A DNA stretch of 64,000 nucleotides from Paenibacillus sp. Root444D2 (GTDB lineage Bacteria > Bacillota > Bacilli > Paenibacillales > NBRC-103111). The number at the start of each line of letters is the position of its first letter. The stretch's first letter is position 1. The stretch covers positions 241 to 64,240 of the forward strand of contig NZ_LMEO01000051.1 in assembly GCF_001426375.1 (NCBI RefSeq), read 5' to 3'. Below are positions 18,451 through 28,013 of the stretch, piece by piece. Under the pieces are notes generated by a model that had not been told where the DNA came from, ran no database searches, and saw nothing but the letters and a program-made list of their open reading frames with translations. The translations under genes and the position numbers were made by a program.

Positions 18451-19473
18451 ATGGAAAGTATTGCAGAACGTATGCTGCCCGCGCCTCGCGGAGGCGGATT
18501 TCGGATGGAAGGTTATTGGGTATGGTGCGGTTCGGTTATTCGGGGAGAAGATGAACGCTATCATATGTTTGCTTCTCGTTGGCCCAAATCGCTGCCTATG
18601 CATCCTGGTTGGCTGGTTGCTTCAGAAATCGTGCGGGCGGTTTCGGATACTCCGGAGGGTCCATATACTTTTCAAGAGGTCGTCTTACCTGCTAGAGGAG
18701 CTCAATATTGGGACGGGCGCAGCACGCATAATCCACATATCACCAAATTCGGAGATAAGTATCTTCTTTACTATATGGGTTCAACTCATCCGCTGCCTGA
18801 TGTGGTCGCCGGTGATGGATTCGGGTTGGAAGACCCGCGATGCATCGTTGCACGTTCCAATAAGCGAGTGGGTCTTGCTATGGCGAACAGTGTTTTTGGC
18901 CCTTGGGAAAGAAGCGATAGGCCGATACTCCCTGTGCGTCCAAACCGGTTCGATAGCTATTTGACCTCCAATCCGGCACCTTGCTTACAGGAAGACGGTT
19001 CCGTGCTGCTTGTCTACAAAGCTCGTCAATATGAAGGTAATGTTCATGGGAAAATGACGATCGGGGCAGCCGCAGCAGATAGCTACCGAGGACCCTATCG
19101 CGTATTAACAGAGGAGCCTATTTTTCCCCCGGATCAATTTCATATTGAGGATCCATTCATTTGGAAGACGCAGGAAGGGTATGAGCTGTTAGCCAAGGAT
19201 ATGGAGGGGACGCTTTGCGGGGAAAGACATGGAGGCATTCATGCTATCTCTCCAGACGGGTTGAAATGGCAATTGTCAGAGACGCCAAAGGCCTATTCAC
19301 GTACGGTTCTTTGGGATGATGGAACGGAGCAGACGATGGGCAATCTTGAACGGCCTTTTCTGTTATTTCATGACGGAAAACCGACGCACCTGTTCGCTGC
19401 AGTAGCCGACGGACCAGGGGGTTTTCGCAATGCAGAGAACACTTGGAATATGGTTATTCCATTGAAGCCTTAG
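18451..19473 (+). CDS. Five-bladed beta-propeller glycosidase (GH43-like)
   Basis: A 340-residue protein without signal peptide, resembling the GH43/GH117/GH130-type five-bladed beta-propeller families. Blade-like motifs repeat: WVWCGSVI, THNPHITKFGDKYLLYYMG, TSNPAPCLQEDGSVLLVYKA and IEDPFIWKTQEGYELLAKD. Acidic residues in the last fit the family's conserved Asp/Glu. ATG 18451 follows GAGGTGA. It opens the operon that continues with an oxidoreductase, GH31, a sensor-regulator pair and GH95. The lack of a signal peptide points to cleavage of imported oligosaccharides in the cytoplasm. The exact family and substrate are not settled. Confidence 0.65.
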   Translation: MESIAERMLPAPRGGGFRMEGYWVWCGSVIRGEDERYHMFASRWPKSLPMHPGWLVASEIVRAVSDTPEGPYTFQEVVLPARGAQYWDGRSTHNPHITKFGDKYLLYYMGSTHPLPDVVAGDGFGLEDPRCIVARSNKRVGLAMANSVFGPWERSDRPILPVRPNRFDSYLTSNPAPCLQEDGSVLLVYKARQYEGNVHGKMTIGAAAADSYRGPYRVLTEEPIFPPDQFHIEDPFIWKTQEGYELLAKDMEGTLCGERHGGIHAISPDGLKWQLSETPKAYSRTVLWDDGTEQTMGNLERPFLLFHDGKPTHLFAAVADGPGGFRNAENTWNMVIPLKP

Positions 19474-19488
19474 GGAGGTAGTTTACAT

Positions 19489-20451
19489 ATGAAAGCTATA
19501 CTGGTTGGTTTGGGATCTGCTGGTTTCAGTTGGTATAAACGTCTAAGAGATCAAGGCTTATTAGCAGCCGTTGTTGAGGTTGATAGGGCCATGAAAGAGA
19601 AGATGCAGGAGGATCCGTATCCTTTCTACACCTCATTAGAAGAAGCTTTGCAAAACGAGCAGGCGGATTTTCTTGTCAATGTGACTTCCCCGATGATGCA
19701 CACAGCTGTAAACCATGCGGCGTTTGACCGAAAGCTGGCTGTTTTGTGTGAAAAACCCATTTCCTTTGATTATGAGGAATCCATTGAGGTCGTGGCTCGA
19801 GCTGCTCGGGAACACATCCCTTTTATGATCGCAGAAAATTACCGCAGGATGCCTTATATTCGTAAAATGAAACAACTAATAGACGAGGGTGCCATTGGCA
19901 CACTTTCCTCGCTGGATATTCAGTTCTACAGGTACCACCATGTGCAGCGGAGATATACCGTTAGTATCCTGGATGATATTGGTGTTCATCACTTGGATAT
20001 GATCCGTTATTTAACTGGAAGAGAAGGAAAATCGGTCCAGGCCAAGCTCTACAATCCAATTGGCGCGTGGGAAGAGGAAGGGGCAATTATTAATGCCTAT
20101 GCTTTCTTTGAAATGGACAATGGTATCACTGCAGCCTACAATGCATCCATCGCTGCAAGAGGGACAGAGACACCGTGGAGCGGCAATTGGAGAATTGAAG
20201 GAACCAAAGGCGCTATGGAAGTCATCGATAAGGAAATCCGCCTAATTCGGGACGGAGAAGTCTTGCTGGTCGATGATATTAGCGGAGTTAATGAAACGGA
20301 TACACTGGCTGAGTTTTTGTCGTCGCTTCAGGAGGGTCGCGAAGCGGAGACAAGCGGCAGGGACTATTTGAAAACCCAAGCACTTGTTCATTACACGAAG
20401 CTGGCAAGCGAATCCGGTCAAACGAAGGCCATTGAGGTTCCAACTCTATAA
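19489..20451 (+). CDS. Gfo/Idh/MocA-family oxidoreductase
   Basis: A 320-residue cytoplasmic NAD(P)-dependent sugar or polyol dehydrogenase. The N-terminal Rossmann fold shows a GLGSAG nucleotide-binding loop, and the family signature CEKPISFD appears near residue 88. The C-terminal alpha/beta domain has DDIGVHHLDMIRYL with the usual catalytic His/Asp. AGGGAGG before ATG 19489 supports the start. Its place in a glycosidase operon suggests that it oxidises a released monosaccharide or supports a redox-assisted glycosidic cleavage. The substrate is unknown. Confidence 0.8.
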   Translation: MKAILVGLGSAGFSWYKRLRDQGLLAAVVEVDRAMKEKMQEDPYPFYTSLEEALQNEQADFLVNVTSPMMHTAVNHAAFDRKLAVLCEKPISFDYEESIEVVARAAREHIPFMIAENYRRMPYIRKMKQLIDEGAIGTLSSLDIQFYRYHHVQRRYTVSILDDIGVHHLDMIRYLTGREGKSVQAKLYNPIGAWEEEGAIINAYAFFEMDNGITAAYNASIAARGTETPWSGNWRIEGTKGAMEVIDKEIRLIRDGEVLLVDDISGVNETDTLAEFLSSLQEGREAETSGRDYLKTQALVHYTKLASESGQTKAIEVPTL

Positions 20452-20469
20452 ATGAATGGGGAAACTAGC

Positions 20470-22599
20470 ATGCAAATAACGAACCCGCAACAATCGGCGC
20501 CAGGCGTATGGCGCTTTACGATCGGAGAACCGCAAGGAATTACACCGCTCTCCTTGATGGTCGTTTCGCCGAAAACCGAGGCTATGCAGCGAATGCCGCA
20601 AGTACAGCCGCCTTTTGCTTGGGAAAGTATTCAGCTCGAGGAAGCAAGTGGCTGTCTTATTCTGTCTATTCCGCTTGATCGTACAGAAAAGCTTTATGGT
20701 ACAGGTTTGCAATTATTAAGAATGAATCAACGGGGAAGAAACCGTTATTTGCGTGTGAACAGCGATCCTAAGCAGGATACGGGTGAGACGCATGCTCCTG
20801 TGCCTTTTTACGTAAGTGATCTTGGGTATGGCGTTTTGGTGGATACCTCACGGATCGTTACGCTGTACTGCGGGTCAACCATGAGGCAGGAGGAAACGCA
20901 AAGCGAGGATATTCGTGATCGCAACACCGATAAGGGATGGAAGGCAACACTAGTCGCATCGCGGGTAGAGATCCGGATTCCTGTCGAAGGTGCAGACGTG
21001 TATGTATTTGGCGGTCCAACCCTTTCGGATGTGGTCGCTAGATACAATTTATTTTGCGGTGGCGGCACACTGCCTCCAAAGTGGGGACTTGGCTTCTGGC
21101 ACCGAGTACCGACGCTGTATACGGATCAGCAAGTGCTTGAAGAAGCGGAGCAGTTCCGCCTGCACGATATTCCCTGTGATGTGATCGGGCTCGAACCCGG
21201 TTGGCACAGCCAAAGCTACCCAGTCAGTTATGAATGGGAGAAAAGCCGATTCCCTGAGCCTGAAAAATTCGTGAAAGCTTTGGACCAAAGCGGCTTTCGG
21301 GTGAACCTGTGGGAGCATCCCTTCGTATCGCCAAAGAGTGCGCTGTACGAGAAACTGAAGCCGCTTTCGGGGAGTCATTCGGTATGGGGCGGGCTTGCGC
21401 CGGATTATTCGCTGCCAGCAGCTGTGGAGCTTTATAAGAAGCAGCATGAGGAGCAGCATGTCAATATCGGAGTATCCGGTTATAAGCTGGATGAATGTGA
21501 CGGCAGTGACTTGACCAACAATTCCTGGATGTTTCCAGGACATGCCCAGTTTCCATCCGGTCTGGATGGGGAGCAGATGAGACAAATGTACGGGTTGATG
21601 TTCCAAAAAATGACGGCTGATCTGTTCCGCAGCAAAAATCGGAGAACATACGGACTTGTTAGAGCTTCGAATGCCGCAGCCTCAACGATGCCTTATGTCC
21701 TTTATTCGGATCTCTATGATCATAAACAATTTATTCGTGGTCTATGTAACTCCTCCTTCAGCGGGCTGCTGTGGACTCCAGAGGTTCGAAGAGCCAGAAA
21801 TGCCGAAGATTGGGTACGGCGGATGCAAACGGTATGTTTCTCGCCACTTGCGATGCTGAATGCTTGGGGAGATGGAACGAAGCCTTGGTCTTTCCCTGAA
21901 GTGGAAGGAACTGTCCGCCATTATATCAAGCTGCGGATGAGATTGCTGCCTTATTTGTATACGGCTTTCGCCACTTACCGAGAGCAGGGTATTCCTCCTT
22001 TCCGCGCAATGCCATTCGTCATGTCCGTACCAGAAATCGCAGAAGCCGAGGCGATGTATGTCGAAGCAGCTGAGCAAACCTTGAATACGACAGATGCTGC
22101 TTACGGCAAGAAAAAAGTAAGAGAATGGGATGACCAATATATGTTCGGCGATGCATTGTTAGTAGCCCCACTCGTTGAAGGAGAGTCTGAGCGGGAGGTC
22201 CTGCTACCGTCTGGAATCTGGTATGGATTAGAGACAGGAGAACGTTATACCGGTGGATGCATCATTCGCGTTCAAGCAGGCTTGGAGCGAATTCCGGTAT
22301 TTGTTAGAAGCGGGTCCGTCATTCCGATGATGCCTGCGCTATCGCATGTCCCTCCCTTAGGCACGCGTGTTCCGCTTGAACTGGTTCATTTCGGTGATGG
22401 AATGGGTGAAGGAAATCTGTACGATGATGACGGGGAATCGTTCGATTATGAACAAGGCAAGTTCGGCTGGTGGAAGGCGGCAGTCACGCAAAATGCAGCT
22501 GGCGTCTATTCCGGGGAACTCATAGGGACTGACGGGGAGCCTACATCTTTCAGTTCTGTCACGTGGCGTTTCGCACACAAGGGATTCTTACCGTTGTAG
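20470..22599 (+). CDS. GH31-family alpha-glycosidase
   Basis: A cytoplasmic glycoside hydrolase of about 709 residues, GH31. After an N-terminal beta-sandwich the catalytic barrel shows LGFWH, the likely nucleophile Asp in GYKLDECDG (D341 from this start) and a candidate acid/base Asp in YSDLYDH (D414). A C-terminal beta domain follows (MFGDALLVAPLVEGE, YDDDGESFDYEQG). I chose ATG 20470, preceded by GGGGA. An in-frame ATG at 20452 directly abutting the previous stop adds six residues and is possible. GH31 enzymes cleave alpha-glucosides, xylosides or galactosides; the specificity is not readable here. Confidence 0.82.
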   Translation: MQITNPQQSAPGVWRFTIGEPQGITPLSLMVVSPKTEAMQRMPQVQPPFAWESIQLEEASGCLILSIPLDRTEKLYGTGLQLLRMNQRGRNRYLRVNSDPKQDTGETHAPVPFYVSDLGYGVLVDTSRIVTLYCGSTMRQEETQSEDIRDRNTDKGWKATLVASRVEIRIPVEGADVYVFGGPTLSDVVARYNLFCGGGTLPPKWGLGFWHRVPTLYTDQQVLEEAEQFRLHDIPCDVIGLEPGWHSQSYPVSYEWEKSRFPEPEKFVKALDQSGFRVNLWEHPFVSPKSALYEKLKPLSGSHSVWGGLAPDYSLPAAVELYKKQHEEQHVNIGVSGYKLDECDGSDLTNNSWMFPGHAQFPSGLDGEQMRQMYGLMFQKMTADLFRSKNRRTYGLVRASNAAASTMPYVLYSDLYDHKQFIRGLCNSSFSGLLWTPEVRRARNAEDWVRRMQTVCFSPLAMLNAWGDGTKPWSFPEVEGTVRHYIKLRMRLLPYLYTAFATYREQGIPPFRAMPFVMSVPEIAEAEAMYVEAAEQTLNTTDAAYGKKKVREWDDQYMFGDALLVAPLVEGESEREVLLPSGIWYGLETGERYTGGCIIRVQAGLERIPVFVRSGSVIPMMPALSHVPPLGTRVPLELVHFGDGMGEGNLYDDDGESFDYEQGKFGWWKAAVTQNAAGVYSGELIGTDGEPTSFSSVTWRFAHKGFLPL

Positions 22600-22663
22600 A
22601 ACCAATTTCCGTGAGTTATCATAATTGGATAGCGATTCTGAGAAACATAGGGGAGGTCTGAAC

Positions 22664-23683
22664 ATGCATGTACTGATTGTAGACGATGAACCTGTCATTC
22701 GCAGAGGAATGGTAAAGATGGCGGAAATGTACGTGCCTTCTTTCTCGAAAATACAGACGGCTGAGAACGGTGTGGCTGCTTTAGAGCGGATTCGCGCCTG
22801 CGAACCTGATCTTGTGTTGACGGATGTTCGCATGCCCAAAATGGACGGATTGGAGCTCTGCAGAATCATTCATGAGGAATTTCCTCAAATTAAGACCGTT
22901 GTGATATCCGGTTACAGTGACTTTGAATATGCCCGAAAAAGCATGAATTATGGTGTTCGGCACTATATGCTGAAACCGGTTACCAAATCGGATGTGCATG
23001 GCATGTTGGATCAATTGATCAAAAAGCCATCACGCAGCTATATGCCGCCTTCCCGTTATATCGAGTGGATCGATCAAATGGAACAGCAAATATGGGCCTT
23101 GCAAATGGAGGAACTAAACAGCTTAATCAGCCGGTGGCGTGAATACTGCCTATCTGCCAATTTATCGTTGGCCCAGCTGAAGGAGCTATTGGACGATTGT
23201 AATGCGCTTCTTGTCAAACGCTTTCAAGTCCGCAATTACTCCCCTTCCTCTGTGCAAGCCCACTTGCAGGCGGATAGTGTGAAGGAAGCCCTCGAAGCGT
23301 TTGAGAAGGGTTTGGTTCAAATGGCGAAAGGACTTCAAGACGTTCGAAGCGGCAGCTTCAAAGATCCAATGGAAGAGGCCAAAGGCTTTATCGACAGCAG
23401 GTTGTCAGAAGACATTTCGCTGGATCAAGTGGCTGCGATGGTCGGATTGACACCTACCTATTTCAGCTCGCTTTTTAAAAAAGTAACGAATGAGACCTTT
23501 GTTCAGTACCGGATCAAAAAAAGGATGACGAAGGCGAAGGAAATGCTGGCTATCCCTTATGTCCGAATCGTGGATGTAGCCTCCGATGTCGGGTATGACG
23601 ATTACCCCCATTTTACGAAAACCTTTAAAAAAATTGTTGGCGTTTCGCCTTCTGAATATCGCGCAGGGCTCGGTATCAAATGA
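22664..23683 (+). CDS. YesN-type AraC response regulator
   Basis: A 339-residue response regulator. The receiver domain (1-120) has VDDEP, phosphoacceptor Asp in LTDVRMPKMDG, and Lys in MLKPVTK. A helical middle region of about 110 residues precedes an AraC-type DNA-binding domain (VGLTPTYFSSLFKK, VASDVGYDDYPHFTKTFKK). GGGGAGGT ahead of ATG 22664 decides the start over an upstream in-frame ATG at 22625. Its stop overlaps the kinase start by 4 bases (ATGA), so the pair is translationally coupled. It probably controls the glycan operon in which it sits. Confidence 0.88.
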   Translation: MHVLIVDDEPVIRRGMVKMAEMYVPSFSKIQTAENGVAALERIRACEPDLVLTDVRMPKMDGLELCRIIHEEFPQIKTVVISGYSDFEYARKSMNYGVRHYMLKPVTKSDVHGMLDQLIKKPSRSYMPPSRYIEWIDQMEQQIWALQMEELNSLISRWREYCLSANLSLAQLKELLDDCNALLVKRFQVRNYSPSSVQAHLQADSVKEALEAFEKGLVQMAKGLQDVRSGSFKDPMEEAKGFIDSRLSEDISLDQVAAMVGLTPTYFSSLFKKVTNETFVQYRIKKRMTKAKEMLAIPYVRIVDVASDVGYDDYPHFTKTFKKIVGVSPSEYRAGLGIK

Positions 23684-25515
23684 AAATTAGAGGTCTAACG
23701 AAAAAGCTATTCGTCTATTTTCTAATTGTCATTATTCTTTCTCTTAGCAGTGTCGGTATTTTCTCTTATATGACATCTTCTGATGAATTAGCCGAGATGG
23801 TTGAGAACCAAATGAATCAAATCGTCGGAAACGCGGTTCATCATACGGATCTGTATTTGAAAGACTATGAGCGCTCCATTGTCTCTATTTTGACGAACAG
23901 GCAGGTTATGGAGTTTATTGATCTGAAGGCGAATCGGGAGGAATATGACTTTTTTACCTATCGGAAAATGATTCTCGAAACGAGTGTCGATCCGTTATTT
24001 ATTCGCAATCCTAAATTAGCTTCTGTGTATTTGCTCAGCGATAAGCTGAATGCAGTCTATTACTATAATGGTGTGAACGAGCAATCCTTCAATGCGGAGG
24101 ATAAGCGAAAACAGCGGGAATATTTTCTCGCCAATACAACGGCTGACGGAAAATTGAGTATTTTGAACCACACCATTATTGAAGGTCAAGAGAATCAAAT
24201 GCTCACGCTAGTCCGCCGTATTCGAGGCTTCACCTCGCCTGAATTGAGTGGCTTGCTCGCCATTGAGATGAGATCTGCTGATTTATCTGCCCTATGGAAA
24301 GGGATTGATTTAGGTAAATACGGGTACTTGTTTATCATGGATGAAAAAGGTCGTTATATCTATCATCCTGATGGAAAAAAAGTCGGTTCAGATGTTCCCA
24401 AAGAGTTCGTGGAGAAGCTGCAAGAGGCTGGGACTTCTTCCTTCGTTGACAGCAGTGAGGGGGATCAGCGCATGTATCTAAGCCGCACATCCGATTATTC
24501 GGGTTGGCAGCTTGTTGTCTCCATGCCGCTTCATGAACTGCGTAAACCGGTGGCTAACATCCGTTCAACAACGCTTGTAGTCGGACTATTTACACTAGTA
24601 TTAGCAATCTTACTTGCTTATAGATTCGGTAGGTCGATTACCAAGCCGATCCAAGTACTCAAATCTGGGATGAGAGAGACGGAGAAAGGGAATTGGGCCA
24701 CGATTCCTCTCCCCTCTCACAGGGACGAAATTGTCGAACTCATGGTTCGCTATAATCTGATGGTCAAACGGCTATCTGAAGCGGTTGATCGCGTGGTTCA
24801 GGTCGAATTAAGCAATTCAGAAATTCGGATGGAACGGCAGAAGGCTGAGTTTCAATCTCTTCAGCTGCAAATCAATCCTCATTTTATGTACAACACACTG
24901 GAGACGATTATCTGCTATGCCACGATTCAGGATTCAGAGGAGATATCCGAAATCGTTAAGGCACTGGCTTATATGCTGCGATACTCGGTCCAAACGAATT
25001 TGGAAGAAATAACGGTTGCGAACGAGTTGAAGCACGTTTTGTATTATCTGGTCGTACTGAGGCATAGAATTGGCCGGGAGTTTGAGATTGATGTTGCGAT
25101 TAAGCCCGAATATTTGCTTCATGTCATGGTTCGGCTGACTCTTCAGCCTCTGGTCGAAAATGTGTTCCAGCATGCATTTCCGGAAGGATTGGAAGATTAT
25201 CATTTCGTCCGAATCGACGGAGGGATAAAGGATGGAATCTTCTGGATCAGTGTAGAGGATAATGGTTCAGGAATGTCGGAGACACAACTTACGCAGCTCC
25301 AAGAGAAGTTGAGGACCAACAGACTGGCAGATGCTGAAATCGATGAAGCAGGTAAAAAAGGCGGTATTGGTGTGCTGAACGTTCATCGGCGGATTCAAAT
25401 GGTTTATGGGGAGAATTATGGACTGAGGATTGAAAGTATGGCTGAGCAGGGAACTAAAATGATCATGGTGATGCCTGCATCGCCTAAACATGATGATAAA
25501 CCAAATCTTGTATAG
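23680..25515 (+). CDS. YesM-type sensor histidine kinase
   Basis: A 611-residue membrane kinase. First span LFVYFLIVIILSLSSVGIF, extracellular Cache-type sensor (about 35-290), second span TLVVGLFTLVLAILLAYRF, HAMP linker, phosphorylation box INPHFMYNTLET, and ATPase motifs QPLVENVFQHAF and VEDNGSGM. It overlaps the response regulator gene by 4 bases. It would sense an extracellular sugar or binding-protein complex and drive the adjacent AraC regulator. Confidence 0.88.
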   Translation: MKIRGLTKKLFVYFLIVIILSLSSVGIFSYMTSSDELAEMVENQMNQIVGNAVHHTDLYLKDYERSIVSILTNRQVMEFIDLKANREEYDFFTYRKMILETSVDPLFIRNPKLASVYLLSDKLNAVYYYNGVNEQSFNAEDKRKQREYFLANTTADGKLSILNHTIIEGQENQMLTLVRRIRGFTSPELSGLLAIEMRSADLSALWKGIDLGKYGYLFIMDEKGRYIYHPDGKKVGSDVPKEFVEKLQEAGTSSFVDSSEGDQRMYLSRTSDYSGWQLVVSMPLHELRKPVANIRSTTLVVGLFTLVLAILLAYRFGRSITKPIQVLKSGMRETEKGNWATIPLPSHRDEIVELMVRYNLMVKRLSEAVDRVVQVELSNSEIRMERQKAEFQSLQLQINPHFMYNTLETIICYATIQDSEEISEIVKALAYMLRYSVQTNLEEITVANELKHVLYYLVVLRHRIGREFEIDVAIKPEYLLHVMVRLTLQPLVENVFQHAFPEGLEDYHFVRIDGGIKDGIFWISVEDNGSGMSETQLTQLQEKLRTNRLADAEIDEAGKKGGIGVLNVHRRIQMVYGENYGLRIESMAEQGTKMIMVMPASPKHDDKPNLV

Positions 25516-25526
25516 GGGGCGTAAAC

Positions 25527-27815
25527 TTGAACAATCGCGAGAAATTGTGGTACCTTCAGCCTGCTAAGATGTGGGTAGAAGCGCTTCCGATCGGTAACGG
25601 TCGACTAGGCGGGATGATTTTCGGTCATGTGCAAGAGGAAAGAATTCAATTAAATGAAGATTCCATCTGGTACGGAGGTCCCAAGGATGGACTCAACCCC
25701 GATGGTTCTCGATATTTAGAAGAAATCCGAGAGCTGCTTTTTACCGGAAATGTCGTGGAGGCCACGCGATTAACGCGAATGGCACTCTTTTCTACACCTA
25801 AATATTACAACCCTTATCAGCCTTTGGGAGACCTAAGGCTTTATTTTCATGACCAGAAAGGCGAAGTTGAGGCGTATCGGCGAGAATTGGATTTGAAGCA
25901 GGCAATCGCTCGTACAACCTATAGGATCAATGGAGTCACTTACCGTCGCACGATGTATACCAGCTGCCCAGATCAAGTAATGATGATTCAATTGGAGTGC
26001 GATCAGCCAGGTAAGCTTAATTTCTCTGCGAATCTGAATCGCAGACCGTTTGAGGGAGAAACCGGCGCATTGTCGGAGGATAGCATTTGGATGGGCGGAG
26101 AATGTGGGAAGCACGGTGTTGAATATGCCTGTGTGTTGAAAGCCAAATCCCGTGATGGTCATGTGTCCGTGATCGGCGACTTCTTGTCTGTGGAGGGGGC
26201 TAGCTCTGTGACTTTAGTACTTGCCGCAGCCAGCACATTTCGAGAGCCTGACCCATTAGCAGCTTGCAAGCTTCAAATTGAAGGCGCGGATCGTTTCAAC
26301 GCAGATGAGGTGGAACGCCGGCATATTCAAGATTATCAGGAATTGTATAATCGGGTGAGTTTGCGGTTGACCGTAAACGATCCGCTTGATAATCTGCCAA
26401 CGGACGAGCGGTTGAAGCTTTTACAAGAAAGTCAATCGAGTGTGGATAGCGGTTTGGCGGAGCTTTACTTTCATTTCGGCCGTTACTTATTGATCGCCAG
26501 CTCCCGACCGGGATGTCTGCCCGCGAATCTTCAAGGCATTTGGAATGACAGCTTTACGCCTCCATGGGAGTCCAAATATACGATTAATATCAATACACAA
26601 ATGAATTATTGGCCGGCTGAGGTTTGCGGATTATCGGAATGCCATGAGCCGCTGTTCGATCATATCGAACGGATGCAGGTCAGCGGTCGGCAAACTGCGC
26701 GCGAGCTGTATGGCTGCTCGGGTTTTGTCGCTCATCACAACACGAACATATGGGGAGAGACACGTCCTGAAGGTTTGTTTCCGACATGTGTGATATGGCC
26801 GATGGGAGCTGCTTGGCTAAGCCTGCATGTATGGGAGCATTTTGTGTTTACCGAAAATATAGAATTTTTGCGGCACAGAGCCTACCCGATCTTGAAGGAT
26901 GCTGCTGCTTTTTTCCTTGATTATTTGGTGGAAACGCCAGATGGACAGCTAGTGACTGGACCCTCTGTGTCTCCAGAAAACGTGTATGTCTTATCGGATG
27001 GAACCAGAGGGTCATTGACCATGGGACCTTCTATGGATACGCAGATTATCCGTGAGTTGTTCGAGGCGTGTAAACAGAGCAGCCTCCTGCTGCAGGTCGA
27101 TAGTGAGCTTCGTGAGCGGCTCTCCGCGCTGCTGGAGCGGCTGCCTAAGCCACAGATTGGCAAGCACGGACAGATCATGGAGTGGTTGGAGGACTATGAG
27201 GAGGATGATCCAGGTCATCGGCATATTTCACAATTGTTTGCGCTGCATCCGGGAACCCAAATCAACCCGCATCGCACGCCCGAATTAACCAAGGCAGCTG
27301 CAGCTACCCTGCAGCGCAGATTGGAAAACGGAGGAGGGCATACGGGTTGGAGCAGTGCGTGGATCGTCAATATGTTTGCAAGACTGGAAGATGGCGAACA
27401 ATCGTATGCGCATTTGAGTCACATGCTGAGGAAATCAACATATCCCAATCTCTTTGATGCGCATCCTCCATTTCAAATTGACGGGAATTTCGGAGCCACG
27501 GCTGGTATTGTGGAGATGCTGCTGCAATCCCATGCCGATGAGCTGAACCTACTTCCTGCACTGCCGCCTGTGTGGTCTGATGGAGAAGTGAGAGGACTGA
27601 GGGGGCGCGGCGGATACGTCGTCGACCTGAAATGGACCGATGGCAAACTATCGGAAGCGGTCATAAGCGCAGCGAAGGCTGGCTTATGCAGAGTCCGAAC
27701 ACGCCATGCGGTTCTGGTCCGCTGCGGGGGAGAAGATATTGCCTTGGGCGGAAATCAGTCAGTTATAGAGTTTAGCGTTGAAGCGGGCAAAACATATGAA
27801 CTATTTAGTAAATAA
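25527..27815 (+). CDS. GH95-family alpha-L-fucosidase-like hydrolase
   Basis: A 762-residue enzyme of family GH95, whose members invert alpha-1,2-L-fucosides or alpha-L-galactosides. The N-terminal signature is EALPIGNGRLGGMIFG with QLNEDSIWYGGP. The catalytic barrel has NINTQMNYW, where N354 and N356 correspond to the paired Asn that assist catalysis in characterised GH95 enzymes, and IDGNFGATAG near the end. The start is TTG at 25527 with AGGGGG upstream. There is no signal peptide, so it is cytoplasmic. It is the last gene of the operon; no terminator was obvious downstream. It suggests a fucose- or galactose-decorated plant glycan as the target. Confidence 0.85.
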   Translation: MNNREKLWYLQPAKMWVEALPIGNGRLGGMIFGHVQEERIQLNEDSIWYGGPKDGLNPDGSRYLEEIRELLFTGNVVEATRLTRMALFSTPKYYNPYQPLGDLRLYFHDQKGEVEAYRRELDLKQAIARTTYRINGVTYRRTMYTSCPDQVMMIQLECDQPGKLNFSANLNRRPFEGETGALSEDSIWMGGECGKHGVEYACVLKAKSRDGHVSVIGDFLSVEGASSVTLVLAAASTFREPDPLAACKLQIEGADRFNADEVERRHIQDYQELYNRVSLRLTVNDPLDNLPTDERLKLLQESQSSVDSGLAELYFHFGRYLLIASSRPGCLPANLQGIWNDSFTPPWESKYTININTQMNYWPAEVCGLSECHEPLFDHIERMQVSGRQTARELYGCSGFVAHHNTNIWGETRPEGLFPTCVIWPMGAAWLSLHVWEHFVFTENIEFLRHRAYPILKDAAAFFLDYLVETPDGQLVTGPSVSPENVYVLSDGTRGSLTMGPSMDTQIIRELFEACKQSSLLLQVDSELRERLSALLERLPKPQIGKHGQIMEWLEDYEEDDPGHRHISQLFALHPGTQINPHRTPELTKAAAATLQRRLENGGGHTGWSSAWIVNMFARLEDGEQSYAHLSHMLRKSTYPNLFDAHPPFQIDGNFGATAGIVEMLLQSHADELNLLPALPPVWSDGEVRGLRGRGGYVVDLKWTDGKLSEAVISAAKAGLCRVRTRHAVLVRCGGEDIALGGNQSVIEFSVEAGKTYELFSK

Positions 27816-28013
27816 TCATCTGCGATTCATCAGGACGAGCAGCTTCTTCGCAACTGCTAATCCATAACATTAACCAAAATAGTAAAGCGAGAAATCCATT
27901 ACAGTTAAAAAATTTCGGGCAAGTTATCCTCCATGAGTGCATAGGATTGTAGTACACAATTCACCATCACGAGCTGACCTAGATAAGAAAGGCAGCAGTG
28001 AAAGGAGGTACCC

